Positions 1-12,000 of a DNA stretch of 16,259 bases are shown here, piece by piece; within the stretch, counting starts at the first letter, position 1; each line of letters begins with the position of its first letter. Origin of the DNA: Candidatus Omnitrophota bacterium. Its GTDB lineage: Bacteria; Omnitrophota; Gorgyraeia; Gygaellales; Profunditerraquicolaceae. The stretch spans positions 1 to 16,259 of the forward strand of contig VGKK01000013.1 of the NCBI GenBank assembly GCA_016867095.1. Direction: 5' to 3'. The position numbers and the translations under genes are program-made. The notes below the pieces were generated by a model, which ran no database searches, was not told where the DNA came from, and was given only the letters and a program-made list of their open reading frames with translations.

Positions 1-2
1 AG

Positions 3-3000
3 GACAAATTCTTTATCTAGCGGAAAAACGACCTGCCGTCCGCCTCTTACGGCGCAGCCAGATGCCTCAGCCTCCGATGGTTTATAATTTTCCGCTTGTC
101 CGCCCCGCCCCGCCGCCGCGGCGCTGTCATCGCCCGCTTTGCCTGCGACTGCCATTCCGACTAAGCCAAACAAAAACGGCGAACAAACCATAGCCTCTGC
201 TCCGGGATAATGCAGCAACGCGGCCAAATACGGCCAAAGTAGGATTATCGCCAAAATCCATGATATCGCAAGTACGCCGCGTCGGGCACTTTTGGCTTGA
301 CTTATTGTGGTCTTTATACTATATATAAGTATATGAATAATATTTCTAAGCCGATACGTTTGAGTGAGCACGCGAAGGAACAACTCTCTTTCAGAGGCAC
401 AAATGAGGTAGAAATCTCCGAGGCAATTCGTAGTTCCGCTTGGGGGGCCGCGGACTTGGGACGCCTTGAATGTAGTAAGAATTTTGCATACAATAAAGAA
501 TGGAATAACAAACACTATAAAACTAAACAGGTAAAGCCCATATTCGCGGAAGAGCCAAATGAGATTGTTGTAGTTACAGTTTATGTTTATTATTTCTGAC
601 AGGGAGGAAAAATGCGCATTACTTATGATCCAGAAGTAGACGCTCTCTATATACGATTTAAGGAAACTACTGTTACCACCAAACACCTTGCCGAAGGCAT
701 AGCCTGCGATTATGACTCCCAAGGCAAAATAGCCGGGATTGAGATACTCGACGCGATCGAGCGCTTTGGCGATAAAACCACTCTTAAGAAGGTTACGCTT
801 GAGGAAATTGGCTTGAGCGCCTAATCCTTGCCCTCCTATTTTCTTCGGGGCCGCATCTTTATTAGGGGCACATTCTATTTTTCTATCATTTACGTCCTTG
901 TTAAATGTCTTCGCCCCCGCGGCACCGCTAGCCTGTCCCTCAGGGGACGTTCCCCCGGTTTCCACCCCTTGCGATCGCCCCGCCGCCGCGGCGCCGTCTG
1001 AATGATGCGCCCACGGCAGTCCCGGCCGGCAAAGAAAATTAACCGGATCAATTATGCTTTCCCCGTCATCACGGTAACGAATAGGCCATCTGGGCCGTTT
1101 AGACCTGCCTCCTCCCGCGGCGGCGCATTGCGCCCAAGAAAAAATAGAAACACCCTTTTTATCATTATTGTTTACGCCGGGGAACAAATCGAAATCGTAA
1201 TGGATATGCGTCATAATTCCTGCAACTCTTTCAGGAACTATCCTCCTCAGTCTTAGCGGTAATAACAATCTTCTTGTCGAATCGCTCTTCTTAATATGAA
1301 CATACACATAAGGAGAACATTTTTCTCCAGGATATAAATTTCTCATGGAAAAATTTACATCTAGCCCTAAATTTTTTAAATAGGCACTGATCCATGCTAC
1401 GGGAAAAGGCCGTTTATCAACCGTTAAAAGTTCTAATCTAGTAAATTCAATAATGGCTTCTCCTCCGGGACAAAGAATCCGGTATATTTCTTCGATTGCT
1501 TCTATAGGGTTAAACTGCATAGACAAAGTCATAACAGTCATAATGAAATTGAAATAGTTATCCGGGAAAGATGTTTTTTCTATAACCGATTGCACAATCT
1601 TAACCTCTCCAGTGATATCCGCCGGGGCCGTAAGATCCACCCCAAAAACTTCCTTTAAACCCAATTCGGAGCCCAATTCAGAGACAGCGACAGCACTACC
1701 GCAACCGTAATCGAGTATTCTAAAAGGAGAACTATTGGGGGACGATGCTCTCAGGCTAGACACAACGGCCGGCAAATCACAGCCAAGATGCGAACAATAA
1801 CCAAGCCAAGGCTGACCATCGCTAAGGCAACTATCGTGTAGATGACGGCCTCTTGAATATGCATAACCAAGCGCTGATGGTCTATATCTACCGTTTCTGC
1901 GGGCTTGGATCGAATAAAACCGCAACCTGTCTTTTTCAGAATACTTCCCGCACCCCCTCCAGCCTTCTATGATCATATATCGGTCTAATTTTGAATTTGA
2001 GTATTCGTCACCGAACATAGCCATAAAGATTAAATCTATGAATTCCTCATTTTCCAATAAATGTGCGATGACCTCAATAAGATCATGGTCGGCTTCCGGC
2101 AATACCGCTGTACCATCGCTATAAATACCTATTTGTACATCAAAAGAATCATGCACAAAACTTATGATTTTCTCCGGATCATATTGCTGGGGCAATTTCT
2201 CTCTGTGTAACCGGGGAAGATGCCGGCTAATAATATGATCGGCTAAAATAAGTATCGTCCAACAGCGCCGCCATAACGCCTCCTTATTCCCCCAAAGCAT
2301 ATCATAACTATGGTGTTGTAAGACTTTTACTTGCCAGGGCTCAAGCCTTATTCCCGTTCGCTCAAGCACGTCGATAGTAAGTTCCGCATGCAATAGCGCT
2401 AAGGCTTCATTCACCCATCGTTCCGGCCGAGCGTCAGAATTAAAATACCAACAGATTATTGGATGACCTTTACCGAGGTCGTGCACCAATCCTGCTCGTT
2501 CAACGAAATTCTGGAATTTTTTGCTTAAACCTGCCTCTCTAGCAATTAACCCCGCTAATCTGCTGACTAAACTTGATTCTCTTTGGGTAAATAACGGATT
2601 CAATTCCAGCAGGTCTTGTTTACTAACATTAAGGAAATCGGCATTATTCTTTAAAACCATGGCTAAATTTTTACCTTGCGCCCAGCTGAAAAATATCTTC
2701 CATCCTTCGGCAATCATTCTTTCTTCAACATTTTTGTAAACAAATGCGCCGGTATAGACGCCACACAAGAAATAAACTGAAGGAAAGATTTTAGAAGTTA
2801 AATACTGGTGCCAGTTAATATCTAGACACTCTCCATCTTTGTTTTTCGCTAATTCATATGCCGAGATATTAGCCTGCACAACATTAACATTGCCAATGCC
2901 GTCAACTTCATCGAGATCGGCAAAATCTTTAATGATAACATTTACATTAGTAATTCCATTAAGCGCCAAGAATTCCCGTGAACGCAAAGCACATGCTCGC

Positions 3001-6000
3001 TCTCTTTCAATGGCTAAAATCCTTTTGGCTCCTAAACGAGAATCCACCATGGCTAATACCGCATCTTGTCCACTTCCAGCGTCTAAACAAATTTCATCCC
3101 TGATTAATTCCTTATTGGCCTCTAAAGTGCGGATTGCCAGGCGCGTACTTTCTCCGTTGGCAAAATCAAGATGGCCATCCTTTCGTCTGATTAAATTACA
3201 AATAAGAATATTTTCCTGGAATTTTTCCAGTTTTGGCGCGTACCTCTGCCAAGTGCCTCTGGATACAAAGAGAAAATTATTACTCGCAACACAACAATTG
3301 GTCTCAGGAATTATATCGGAAGAATGAAGGGGTTTATTTAAACCATCTAGGGGATATATTTGATAAAGGCCGGGTTCGGGTCCGGCGCGGATCTCAATAC
3401 CCGCCTTCTCTTTTAACTTACGAATAATCCACGGTTCTACCTCTGTAGAAGCATTAAATGAACGTCTTCTATCGTCCTCCGCCGCCGCGGCGCCGGCCGG
3501 CCCTCTGCCTCCCATATCAGCATGATGGAATTTCATCAAAGGCCGCCCGCAGAAAATAGGGCCAAAAACGCGGTTGGCGCCGGGACAGCCGTCTAATACT
3601 TCCGTTTGCCCGTCCCAATCAACATAGCTTGGGCTGACTCTTCCGCCGCCCTGCTGCCGCCCGCCTCCTCCCGCGCCGCCGGGATTAAGTGTTGTGTCCC
3701 CGGAACTGGTCGTGAAGATAAAACCTTTCCGCCGCGCGCCTGTTCCTGTATCGGCACGATCAGGTAAATGCTCTATTTTCCTTACAATTATGCTCTCGGG
3801 ACTACGTATCCATCTTTCAAAAAGCAAAACATCTTTCGCCCGCGGATAAAATAATATAATCATCATAACCAAAATAGTTAGAGCAAAATAAGCCGCTGAT
3901 ATATTGAACATACCCATTATCCCCAATTTACAGAAAATATCCCATAAAAGATGTAATAATATTGGATACAAAAGAGATCGTTCTTTCACGTAGAGACATG
4001 ATGTCAGTATTCCGCCTAAAAATCGAGGGATAAATCCTATACTGAACATCGGTGCGTGAAGCAAAGAAAAAATCAGGGAAGAAAGCAACATTGCCGCTTT
4101 TGTCCCTAAACAACCCTTTTTCACCAGCCAATCTTTAAATAGCAGCTTTCTAAAAAGGATTTCTTCGGTAACCGCTACTATAGGCAAGAAAATAAATACC
4201 TGGATGATAAACATTCCTATTGTTACAGGATCCGATAATATGGCCTGAGGCAGGATCAGCGAACAGACAAAGCAGAGCATAAATTGCAGAATTTCTAACC
4301 TGCCGCTACTTTGAGTTTTTAAGAGATTATCTTTACCTAAGGCAACCTGTCCTGTCTCCGCGGCGCGGCGGCTTTTGGAGCCGCCCGGCACCACCATCCC
4401 CATCGCCAGCATGCTCCCTATCCCCGCCAGCGCCGCAGAAAGCGGCGCACCGGCCGGTACAACAGAAGCAACAGAAGGACCGTTTCCTTCTATCCCCTTA
4501 CCATTTGATAAGTTATGAGTAAACTGTCGCCCATTAACCGGACCCCCCGCCGCCGCGGCGCTGTCATTGCCCGGCTTCCCGGCAACCGCCATTCCGGCTA
4601 ATCCAAATAATGGCAACCCCGCCAGCGCCCCTGCGCGGAGGCCATGGAAGGATCCGGCAACCTCAAGCCAGTAACTCTGCGCGGCCGAGCAAAGTCCGGC
4701 CCATCCCCCAAAATAACCCAGCGCCGACGCCGCAATAACTACGAGTATCGCAAGCGTGATAAGCGGGATTATACGGAACGCGCCCTTTTGCCGGACGCTT
4801 CTTCCGGCGCCGGCGGATAAATTAAGTGCGGCCGACCGAAAATTTCTCGCTTTTCTCACCCGCACCCCCCATCCCACGGAAACTGCGTTCAAGACGTTTA
4901 TCGGCTCAAGCGAAACTATCTCAAAACCAAAACGGCTGAACAAACCTGTAATTTCATTTTCTTTAAATATATGGCCGTCTTTTACCAGGCTTTTAGCAAC
5001 CAGAGAATTCATTTCTATCATTTCTTTAATGGAGGCGGTGAATTCTTCGGCTGTAGAAAATTGAGCCGGATACTTATTCCGCAAAACCGAATCTATAAAT
5101 TTCCATATAGCTTGGCTAATGCTGTCTCCTGTATTTTGAAATCTGCGCCCCTGTTGTATCAATCTTTCTTTTAGCGCAGGGTTTTGCGTCTTTGCATATT
5201 TTAAGGCGGTTGCAAATAAATTATCCTCGCATGCCCTTGCTGCGGACTTAACAGCCTGGAACATCTCATTAATAATTGGCGAATCATCGCGGTAGAGAAC
5301 AAAGACTCCCTCTCCGTCTTTCTCTAAAACCCGGTTTGCCTCTCTTAATGCCTCTTCTGCGCCTGCGCATTCCAAGGCAAAGTTTCCGGTTATTACATCA
5401 AAGGATTTATTCGGAAATCCGGTAGCTCCAGCCGGCCTCCTATGAAAATTTATGCCTTGACTGCTGCGTATAGAGTAAGGATTTATCTCGGCGGTATCTA
5501 TTGCGGTGAGCGTAAACTTGTTACAGATTTGCTTAGCAATAAGCGGAATCACCAGGTTTCCGGTACAAATATCCAATATGCGGGCGCAAGGCTTATATCT
5601 GGCTATTTCTATCAAGGCCTTCCGCCAAAATTTTCCTATTGCCTCAAAATCTGCTCTAACCGTAACAAATAACCACCCCTGCCGCGCGCAATAACTCCAG
5701 GCAGCTTCGGTTTTTTCTCTGGGCATAATTGCTTTAGGATTATTCTTAACCTTCTTCTTAGCCCCTCCTGCCGCCGCCGCGGCGGCGCTGTCATTGCCCG
5801 GCTTCCCGGCAACCGCCATTCCGGCTAACCCAAATAAAAACGGTGAACTCGCCATCGCGCCTATCGCGGAGCTTTGGAAGGATCCGGCAACCTCAAGCCA
5901 GTAATTCTGCGCGGCCGAGCAAAGTCCGGCCCATCCCCCAAAATAACCCAGCGCCGACGCCGCAACAACTACGAGTATCGCAAGCGCTATAAGCGGAATT

Positions 6001-9000
6001 ATACGGAACGTACCCTTTTGCCGCCCGCCTCTTCCCGCGCCGCCTGGTTTAGATAAATGGTGTCTGTCCCTAATTTCCCTATTTTCCCTATTTTCTATTA
6101 ATCCTCTGCCTAGTAATATACTTATGGGATAACTAGTTCCAGCGATCTCTCGAAATTCATCGGGCGTGGCCAGAAGAACCTGTATAAAAATACCTGTTTT
6201 TCTAAAAATCTTTTTTTGTATTTCGCTTACTGCGTTATATATCGCTGGTTTTCTCATTGCATGCCTATTATGAATAACAGAACATACATCCAGATCCGAA
6301 GGAAACGGACAAAGTGGCGGGAAAAGCTGCGAGCCGGAATCCTTATAAAGTTCTTTTCCCATTGTTTGCATCCACAAAACATTTTCAAATTTTAATCCGC
6401 TTCTATCTCGATAGATGCCCAAGCGAGCCCGCCTTCTTGCAAAACTGCCTCCGAAATAGCAAACATTTAAACGCTTTCTTATGCCCTCGACGACTACTCC
6501 ATTTTGGCATTCTTTGACAAATATATTCAATGCCCGCTGATAGGACTTTAAGGCTTTTTGTTCGCCCTTACGAGTAAGCGCCAAGCCGAATTCGTTAAAA
6601 TCTTGGGAGGATAAAACGAGTTTTGATAGTAATTTAGTCTTGGGCAAGAAATAACAGGCTATCGCAGCTAACACCAAAACAATTATCCACCACGGAAAAG
6701 TAGGAATTACTCCGGCTAAAACCGTCTGCGGCAGCACCTGGCCATACGGCACCTTGGCATAAAGGATTGCCAAGTGCGCCGCCATTGCGGCGATTGGCGA
6801 GTGCGCCGCTATCTGCGGCGCGTTCACATCCAGGGGTTTTTCCTCTTGACAGCTCAAAAAATATCTAATAGAATAAAACCCGATGTAGAGAAGGAGTAAG
6901 AATTGTATATAGCCGGCTTTGAATGGGACGAATGGAATATTGAGCATATCGCCAGGCACAATGTTACTCCTCAAGAAGTTGAAGAAGTCTGCTATAATCA
7001 GCCAGTATCTAGAAAGGCTAAAGATGGATTGTATTGGGTATACGGCCAAACTGATGCCGGCAGGTATTTGTTTAATGTAGCCCGATTCCAAAGCAAAGAT
7101 ATTGTTTATGTGATTACTGCCCGGCCAATGAATAAGGCAGAACAGAGATATTACCGCAAGCAGAGGTAAAAGATGACTAAGAAAAACTCTAAGATTCCCC
7201 TTTTCAAAAGCGATGCGGAAGCCGCTGAATTTTGGGACACTCACGACTCCACTAAATACATTTCCCAAACTAAACCGGAGCGCCTTGACTTTCCCAAACC
7301 AAAGCACAAGGTGGTTATAGATCTTGGCGAAAAACAATGGCGCAGGCTTATTCGGCTTGCCTCTATCCGCCGCATTCCTTACACCGACCTTTTGGAAAAA
7401 ATAGTGTCCGAAAGGTTGTCTGTTAATTAGCTCTCGAACCCTTTCTTCCGCCCCCGCGGCACCGCTAGCCTGTCCCTCAGGGGACGTTCCCCCGGTTTCC
7501 ACCCCTTGCGATCGCCCCGCCGCCGCGGCGCTGCTGTCTTTATCCGCCCGCACCTCGCCACCGCTTCCTTCGCTCGGGCTCGGATATCGCCATATCATTG
7601 GCAGCGCGCACGCCATCACCCCTGCGCCGGGGTGCGGAAAGAGCGCACCTATTAGCCACATACCCAAGGCCACAAGAATAACTAACCTCACTGTCCTGAT
7701 TACGTTGGAAACAGTTTCCAAGTTGTTCGGGACAGTGGGTTCCAGAGGTACTGCCGCGGCGCCTTCGCCCTGTGGGAATTCATTTGTCTGGCTACCGCCG
7801 GCGCCTAACCCATCCAACCGCGTAGGTTGAATGCGGTTAACGCTATCCGCTCTCCAATGCAACAGACCGAGTAAGGCCTGTAGATTGGTTGTCTCTGGCT
7901 GGGGATAATTAGTTAGTGCAGCAGGCTGGAGCTGGTAAGGCAGAGAGCGCTGGTTTGCCCAGGAGTGGGCGATGATATTTAGCGCCAGGACTAACGGGAG
8001 GGGACTATGGAGCAGGATGAGGATTAAGCTGATAAATAGCGTGCAGAACGCCACCTGCCTGGGCGGGCCGCGGATACAAAGAATCGTCTGGCTATCCCCT
8101 TTTAATGCTTGGGCCTGTGTAACTAAAAATCTTCCCGTTACCGGATCCCACCGTACCTCGTAGCCATAACATAAAATTGCCCTGCCCTGGAGCAGTCTTT
8201 CCTTACCCCCTCTTTCCTGCCGACCCAATTCATCTTTTAATTTCTGCACCTGGCCCGGGTCAATTTTTCCGTTATCTTGCAGTTGCCCGGTTATACAAGA
8301 TAAATCTATAGCCTCAGGATGCGCCTGCGCTCTTCTTAACGCTGCTAACCAGACTAAATCTTTTTGCCAACGGCAGCGGCTATGCAAATCGCGCCTGCCT
8401 ATCCAACGTAAACGCCTCAGAAAAATCTTCCGGCCTTTCTCCCCAAGCATTGTTAAATGCTCTGAATATAAAACACGATGGGAGACATTTCTATTATTTC
8501 GGAATACGGCATTAAAGATAACGGCAACAATAATTACGGCGACTATTACGGCTGGGCCAGCGCCACTGGCTATCCCTGCCTGCCGCATAACTGCTCCTGC
8601 CGCGGGCTGAGAAACGAACAGGCCGGAGAAAACGGAAAATAAATCCGCGAGGGGGACGCCCAATAAAGGCTTAATTAAATAGCTGCCTAAGGCATAAATA
8701 AGAGCGAAATAAAAGACTGCGTCTGTAAAATTAAAAATGCGCTTTTTTGTTTTTATATAGTCAGTTATACCGCGGCCGCTATTTAGGACATAGATATCAA
8801 ATAGTTCTGCCAAAAAAGCCGCGGGCAAAAAGATAATAAAAAAATAATGCGAAGAAAGAGGTGCCTTTAAAATAAATATTTCCACTAAAGCCCAAATTAA
8901 GGCCAAAACGCAGGCAAGGGTTCTTATAAATACTTCTTTATGCGTCATTAAATGTACGACGTACGCAAACCTGGGCTTCAGGGTATCCATAGGTAAAAGT

Positions 9001-12000
9001 TCCAGAAAATCCCCCTTATCCACGGCGTATTTTCTGAATAATAATTTAAGCCCTATATCAACCGCTATAAACAGGCCTATAAAAAAGAGCACTAAGGGCG
9101 CGTGGCTGGGCCTGCTTAAAAATAACCCCGGATGAGATAAATAATAACTATAAGAAGCATAAATCGCATAAGCAAAAACCGCCATCATTAAATAATACCA
9201 CGTGCAGATATGCTGGCTAAAACGCCTGCCCTCCCAGGCCATCCCCAGCTTACCTTTAGATTCCCGCAGATAAACCAGGGTCTTACGTAACGTTTTGCTC
9301 CTCGTTACCTTGAAGATAAATTTTTGATAAATTTCCTGCGATGAGGCACTCGCAAACGCGGCGCGCAGCAAAATAACGCAGGTAACCATAGCTAAAAATT
9401 CGGGCTGAACGAGGAGCAGCTTGGGGTGAACGCGGGCATTAACTCGGCCGTCTTCCCCGCGCCCAAAAATAAGGGCATTATTGATATTTCCATCAAGCGT
9501 AATCTCCATATCAAACTTTTCAGGCGGCCTAAATTCCAATTTTAAACCAAAATCTCCGCTTTTCTCTGCTTCGCCTTCCCCGCCTGTAGCCTTCCAGTCA
9601 ACATAAATTTTATTCCCCCTTTTTGTGGCTATAGTCAGCGCAAGTTTACGCTTCTGTCCGTCTAATGTATCGGCGGGGGTTTCTCCTGGCAACCAGCGCA
9701 CAGATAAAGGTAATTCCTGCGCAGGCACAGGCGCAGGCCGCCGCAAAATAAAGCGCGCCAGAGAATATAGTAACCAAACCGCGCCCCAGGCAAGAAAGAT
9801 TATTAGCGCTGTCTTTAAATCGGGCGGCAATTCCTTCCAATGCGTAACCGTAAGAACGCCTGCTGCAGCCAAAATCCCTCCCATTTTAACAATGACGGGA
9901 GTAGGAACCGGGGAAGCATCTGGCGGCGACTCTGCCGTGGATTCAGAAACGCCTCCAGCGGATAAATGTTTAAGAATACTTATCCACTGCTCTTTGTTCG
10001 CAGAAGGCGTCAGAAGAGGGCTTACTCCACAAACAATCCTTCTTGCCTCATAAAGCTCTAATTCCAACGGATCTGGACTTTCTTGCCTTAATTTATCGGA
10101 GAATATTGTTCTTGCCGTCTGTTGAACCACGGGATCTGTCAAGCCCCTTCTACTTAATTCCTCCAACAAGTTATCCAAGAAATTTGTGGACGGCTCTCTC
10201 TCAGCAGATAAAGGATTGCCATCGGCGTTGGCAGAATTAAGGATAATTGCTGGATTGCTAATATTAACCCACAAAATTTCTTGGCCAGAACAGAATTCAT
10301 ACCCTTGCGGCGTCTTCAGGAAAGTTTTCACATACTGTAAGATTTTTTTCCTTCGCGCGCGATCTTGCGGCCGCAACACAAGCGAAATAAGGTTGGCCAT
10401 TTCTTCTGGACATTGTCTTTGGTGTAAAACTTCCAATCTTTCCGTAGTAACAGCATAACCGGCTCGCTTTAATCTACCTTCAACTGTATCCAAAGTTCCC
10501 CTTATTAGATTATTGCGGGTATGCATATATTCTCTAAAATGTACGTGATTGCCTATTCTAGACGTTATAGAATTTAATACAATAACTAACCACCCGCCTG
10601 GCTTAATCATTGCGATAGCATTATTAATAAGCCTATCCCGTTCCTGCCGGGACATCAAAAATAGGACGTGCGAAATAAGCGCCGCGGAAAATTCTTCCTT
10701 AGGCTTATATCCCAGAAAATCCCCTTCATACACTTCCAGCCTAAAGCCATGTTGTTGAATCTCGCGTAATTTACCCGCTCTGTATGGATTTTCCTCTACA
10801 GCTATGGTTCTAGAAAACAAAGGAATTAACCCGCTAGTTATCATTCCGTAGCCTGCGCCTATATCTATAAGAGTGGGAGAAATTTCTCCCGTCTCTCTAA
10901 GCCGTGATTCAAAGCCGCTTTTTAGGTGGGCTAAAAGCGCTGCTTTCTCTTTACGCTCCAGATCATTATCGGCTTCTTCTATAAATGGCAGGCGCCTGGG
11001 GTATCTTTGGCAATAGACAGTGTATGCCTTAAAGAAATCACCTTTGTTAAAGAAAAACCCGATGAGTTCGGCTAAAAATACAATTATGTTTGAGATAAGA
11101 AGATAGTATAGAATTACAGAAAACAGGAGGGTAAGCGCGCTGCTGGCAACTAAATAATGCAGGCTAATAATAGAGAGGAGAATTACGCATAAATTTGCCG
11201 CGGGGCCGGCAAGATAAAAGCCAACTGTGGGCGAGCCTCTTTCGGCAATCGTGTCCGGCACAATCCGGCTCAATAAACTCACTTCTTCCAGGGCAATCTT
11301 GCGTATTTTAGCCATCGGCAAATGCCCCAGCAATTCCATCGTTAATATCCCGCCGGCCAACGGCGCCCTCAACAGCATAGCAGACAACAGCATAGCAGAC
11401 AGTTTACGTAACCACTTGAGAATGAAGCACCGCCGGGCTGAAGCCCGGGGTTTCCCGGTGCGGAATACTGAGCGGCCAAAAACCATCCGCGCCATGAATG
11501 GCACGGTTTTTGGCCGCGAATGTATAAAGAAATTATGAGATAAATGTTTTTGGCTGTCGGTTAGTCCTTTTTTAGCTAATTGAATGAGCGCCTGCAGTGA
11601 TATTCCTTTTTTCCGGAGAAACGCGACGGTTAGGGCTATAGATATTGCGGCGAGTATAATGACGGTAAGGATTAAAGGTGAGATACCAAAGGATAAAGAG
11701 GCCTGCCGTGGCAGTTCGGTTAGGCTCGCTGCCGGCGGCCCAGCGCCGATTCTACCGCTGGCAACCAAATAAGCGCGTATGATATTGAAGACTGCAAAGC
11801 CCACAAGCGCAAAACCCGGAATATTAGGGATACATCCTATTTTTCCGCCATCCGTATGCCTCGCCCCCACGGCGCCGCTGGAAGGGACTGTCCCCGTCCT
11901 TCGACTGCGATCAGGACAAGCAGGGAACTGTCCATGAGTATCCTTCTCTCTTTGCCCCAAAGGCAACATCGGCACCGCCATCGCGCACGCCACCGCCCCC

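Noticed and set aside
1002..1256. Plus-strand frame after the first toxin-antitoxin pair, possible third gene
   Set aside because: Pro/Arg-rich product, opposite a linker of the giant ORF, without ribosome site or promoter.
2839..3327. 162-codon plus-strand open frame
   Set aside because: It lies opposite methyltransferase 3, is Ser/Lys-rich and matches no family. It is a shadow of the minus-strand domain.
6420..6490. FGGSFARRRARLG as the catalytic Gly-Ser of nucleotidyltransferase 2
   Set aside because: The Asp-x-Asp pair is more than 50 residues further on, beyond the family spacing. The later Gly3309-Ser3310 fits.
9625..10053. 142-codon plus-strand open frame
   Set aside because: Opposite the spacer and beta-rich insert of the giant ORF, without ribosome site, promoter or family likeness.
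11223..11345. Active M50 metalloprotease
   Set aside because: The first zinc His is Met and an extra residue breaks the HExxH spacing. Kept only as a degenerate, low-confidence likeness.
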